From positions 1 through 24,122 of the forward strand of contig RGQW01000009.1 in NCBI GenBank assembly GCA_010029945.1: DNA of 24,122 nucleotides, written 5' to 3'. A program made the translations under genes and the position numbers. Shown one piece after another: positions 23,182-24,122 of the stretch (the first letter of the stretch is position 1; the number at the start of each line of letters is the position of its first letter). This DNA is from Actinomycetota bacterium. Its GTDB lineage: Bacteria; Actinomycetota; Actinomycetes; S36-B12. The notes under the pieces were generated by a model that worked only from the letters and a program-made list of their open reading frames with translations, was not told the origin of the DNA and made no database searches.

Positions 23182-23201
23182 AAATACCAATATTTCTCGC
23201 A

Positions 23202-23215
23202 AAATTTCGAAATTT
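23202..23215. promoter_or_regulatory. Perfect AT-rich palindrome AAATTTCGAAATTT
   Basis: A 14-bp perfect palindrome with central CG, midway in the divergent gap between boxes 1 and 2. It stands out in this GC-rich window and may be a second regulator's operator or part of overlapping promoters. Confidence 0.45.
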
Positions 23216-23223
23216 AGGTTGTT

Positions 23224-23235
23224 ATTGGATCCAAT
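23224..23235. promoter_or_regulatory. TGGATCCA box 2 (ATTGGATCCAAT), candidate GntR operator
   Basis: The best of the three copies, a perfect 12-bp palindrome 19 nt before the E1 start codon. Its position would let a bound protein block E1 transcription. Confidence 0.6.
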
Positions 23236-23253
23236 TCATGCCACCCTGCCCCT

Positions 23254-24122
23254 ATGACTACTCGAGCCAACCTCTCCCCCGAGGCTCCTTGGATCCAAAT
23301 TTCCACGACGGAGCACGATTGGGATGCGGCCGATCCCTCCCTACTCACCACGATGCTCAGCCAACTCGTTCTCATCCGGACCTTCGAAGAGGCGGCGCTC
23401 GAACTGGCTGCCGAGGGCAACATCCACGGCCCCGCTCATTCCAGCATCGGTCAAGAGGGCGGTGCGGTTGGGTCGGTGTTGCCCCTAACGAGTGCCGACA
23501 CCGTCAACGGCTCCCATCGCGGCCATCATCAATTCATAGCCAAGGTCCTGGCTCACGTTGCTCCCCACGGCATCGATCCTCGGGAAGATTTCGCCGCGGA
23601 CATCCGTGACGTGCTGCTGACCACCATGGCTGAGATCTGCGGGCTCGACCGGGGTTTCAGCCACGGGCGCGGTGGCTCGATGCACCTGCAGTGGGAGGAA
23701 GCCGGCGCCATCGGTACCAATGCGATCGTCGGCGGTGGTGTTCCACTCGCAGCTGGTTCCGCCTGGGCCCACAAGCACGCCGACACAACGAATGTTGCGG
23801 TCACCTATTTCGGCGACGGCGCGGCCAACATCGGATCAACGCTCGAGACGTTCAATCTCGCAGCAGCCTGGGATCTGCCGTTGTGCTTCTTCGTCGAGAA
23901 CAACCTGTATGCCGTCTCGACGCACGTCTCCGAGGTCACCGGTGAACCACGGTTGTCCGCCCGCGGCCCGGGATTTGGCATGGCAAGTTGGAAAGTCGAC
24001 GGCATGGACCCGCTCGCTGTGTACCTGACCATGCAAGACGCCCTCGAACACATGCGCAGTGGACGAGGACCGGCCTTGATCGAAGCCGACGTCTATCGCT
24101 TCTTCCACCAGAACGGGCCCTT
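23254..24122 (+). CDS. Thiamine-dependent dehydrogenase E1 component, alpha-type N-terminal part (runs off window)
   Basis: The frame is open from ATG 23254 to the window end (289 codons), so this is a 5'-complete, 3'-incomplete gene. E1 subunits decarboxylate a 2-oxo acid (or acetoin) with thiamine diphosphate and pass the acyl group to a lipoyl E2. Family features are AHSSIGQEGGAVG, NGSHRGHHQFIAKVLA, HGRGGSMHL (as in acetoin dehydrogenase alpha), and the thiamine motif YFGDGAANIGSTLETFNLAAAW ending in VENN. Some homologues continue into a fused beta domain; this cannot be seen. No strong ribosome-binding site is evident before the ATG. TGGATCCA boxes stand before the start and within codons 12-15, suggesting control by the nearby GntR protein. 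The substrate is unknown. Confidence 0.88.
   Translation, partial: MTTRANLSPEAPWIQISTTEHDWDAADPSLLTTMLSQLVLIRTFEEAALELAAEGNIHGPAHSSIGQEGGAVGSVLPLTSADTVNGSHRGHHQFIAKVLAHVAPHGIDPREDFAADIRDVLLTTMAEICGLDRGFSHGRGGSMHLQWEEAGAIGTNAIVGGGVPLAAGSAWAHKHADTTNVAVTYFGDGAANIGSTLETFNLAAAWDLPLCFFVENNLYAVSTHVSEVTGEPRLSARGPGFGMASWKVDGMDPLAVYLTMQDALEHMRSGRGPALIEADVYRFFHQNGP
23289..23298. promoter_or_regulatory. TGGATCCA box 3 (TTGGATCCAA) inside the start of the E1 gene
   Basis: A perfect 10-bp palindrome in codons 12-15 of the E1 coding sequence (residues Pro-Trp-Ile-Gln). Copies are spaced 52 and 64 bp apart, about five and six DNA turns, which would allow looping between bound dimers. Confidence 0.45.

Noticed and set aside
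22865..23182. Intact 105-residue VOC protein starting at 23182
   Set aside because: The start at 23143 has the ribosome-binding site, and the frame ends prematurely while the family C-terminus continues in another frame, so it is a broken gene.
23174..23297. TGGATCCA copies as chance GGATCC hexamers
   Set aside because: Other GGATCC hexamers do occur in the window, but only these three have the extended T...A symmetry, and they cluster within 125 bp at a divergent promoter next to a GntR gene.

Overview
The window looks like a high-GC actinobacterial chromosome. Supporting signs are frequent GTG starts, the folD / DUF3017 / mdh / icd neighbourhood typical of Actinobacteria, a eukaryotic-type homodimeric NADP isocitrate dehydrogenase, and a Ser/Pro-rich secreted D,D-carboxypeptidase. 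I cannot name the genus from sequence alone.

Layout. (1) 1-3130: the 3' end of iolD (inositol catabolism), an unusual short-chain dehydrogenase coupled to it, and a convergent succinate-semialdehyde-type aldehyde dehydrogenase. (2) 3131-4468: a PBP5-like D-alanyl-D-alanine carboxypeptidase. (3) 7201 down to 4422, minus strand: a tightly overlapping catabolic operon (bicupin, 3-hydroxyisobutyrate-dehydrogenase-like enzyme, small cupin, 2-keto-4-pentenoate-hydratase-like enzyme). (4) 7289-14010: a housekeeping block with trpS, a CorC/CNNM-type membrane protein, tesB, icd, mdh, DUF3017 and folD. (5) 14063-20619: an SDR, a divergent XRE-cupin regulator and a complete ribose/inositol-type ABC importer (ATPase, two permeases, lipoprotein binding protein). 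(6) 20841-24122: an M24 'pita-bread' enzyme, a GntR/FCD regulator, a broken VOC gene, and the start of a thiamine-dependent E1 dehydrogenase gene that runs off the window.

How the genes may work together. Non-coding signals suggest three small regulons. An identical 12-bp palindrome, GCAATCGATTGC, overlaps the -35 of two promoters with the same geometry: one drives the cupin/hydratase operon (near 7280), the other the M24 enzyme (near 20740). This suggests that a LacI-type repressor encoded elsewhere co-regulates them. A second dyad, GTTMT-N7-AKAAC, with compensating changes in its two arms, lies both in the SDR/XRE divergent promoter and upstream of the ABC importer, so the XRE-cupin protein probably controls both. 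A third motif, TGGATCCA, occurs three times around the divergent VOC-GntR / E1 promoters and is the natural candidate for the GntR operator.

The most unusual proteins are the M24 enzyme, in which Cys replaces the second metal-binding Asp, and the iolD-linked SDR, which lacks the glycine-rich cofactor motif. The VOC gene has lost its middle section and carries a frameshift. Substrates of the ABC importer and of the catabolic operon cannot be read from the sequence. No RNA genes, CRISPR arrays, insertion sequences or prophage genes were seen. No gene-free stretch exceeds 300 bases; the longest is 20620-20840.
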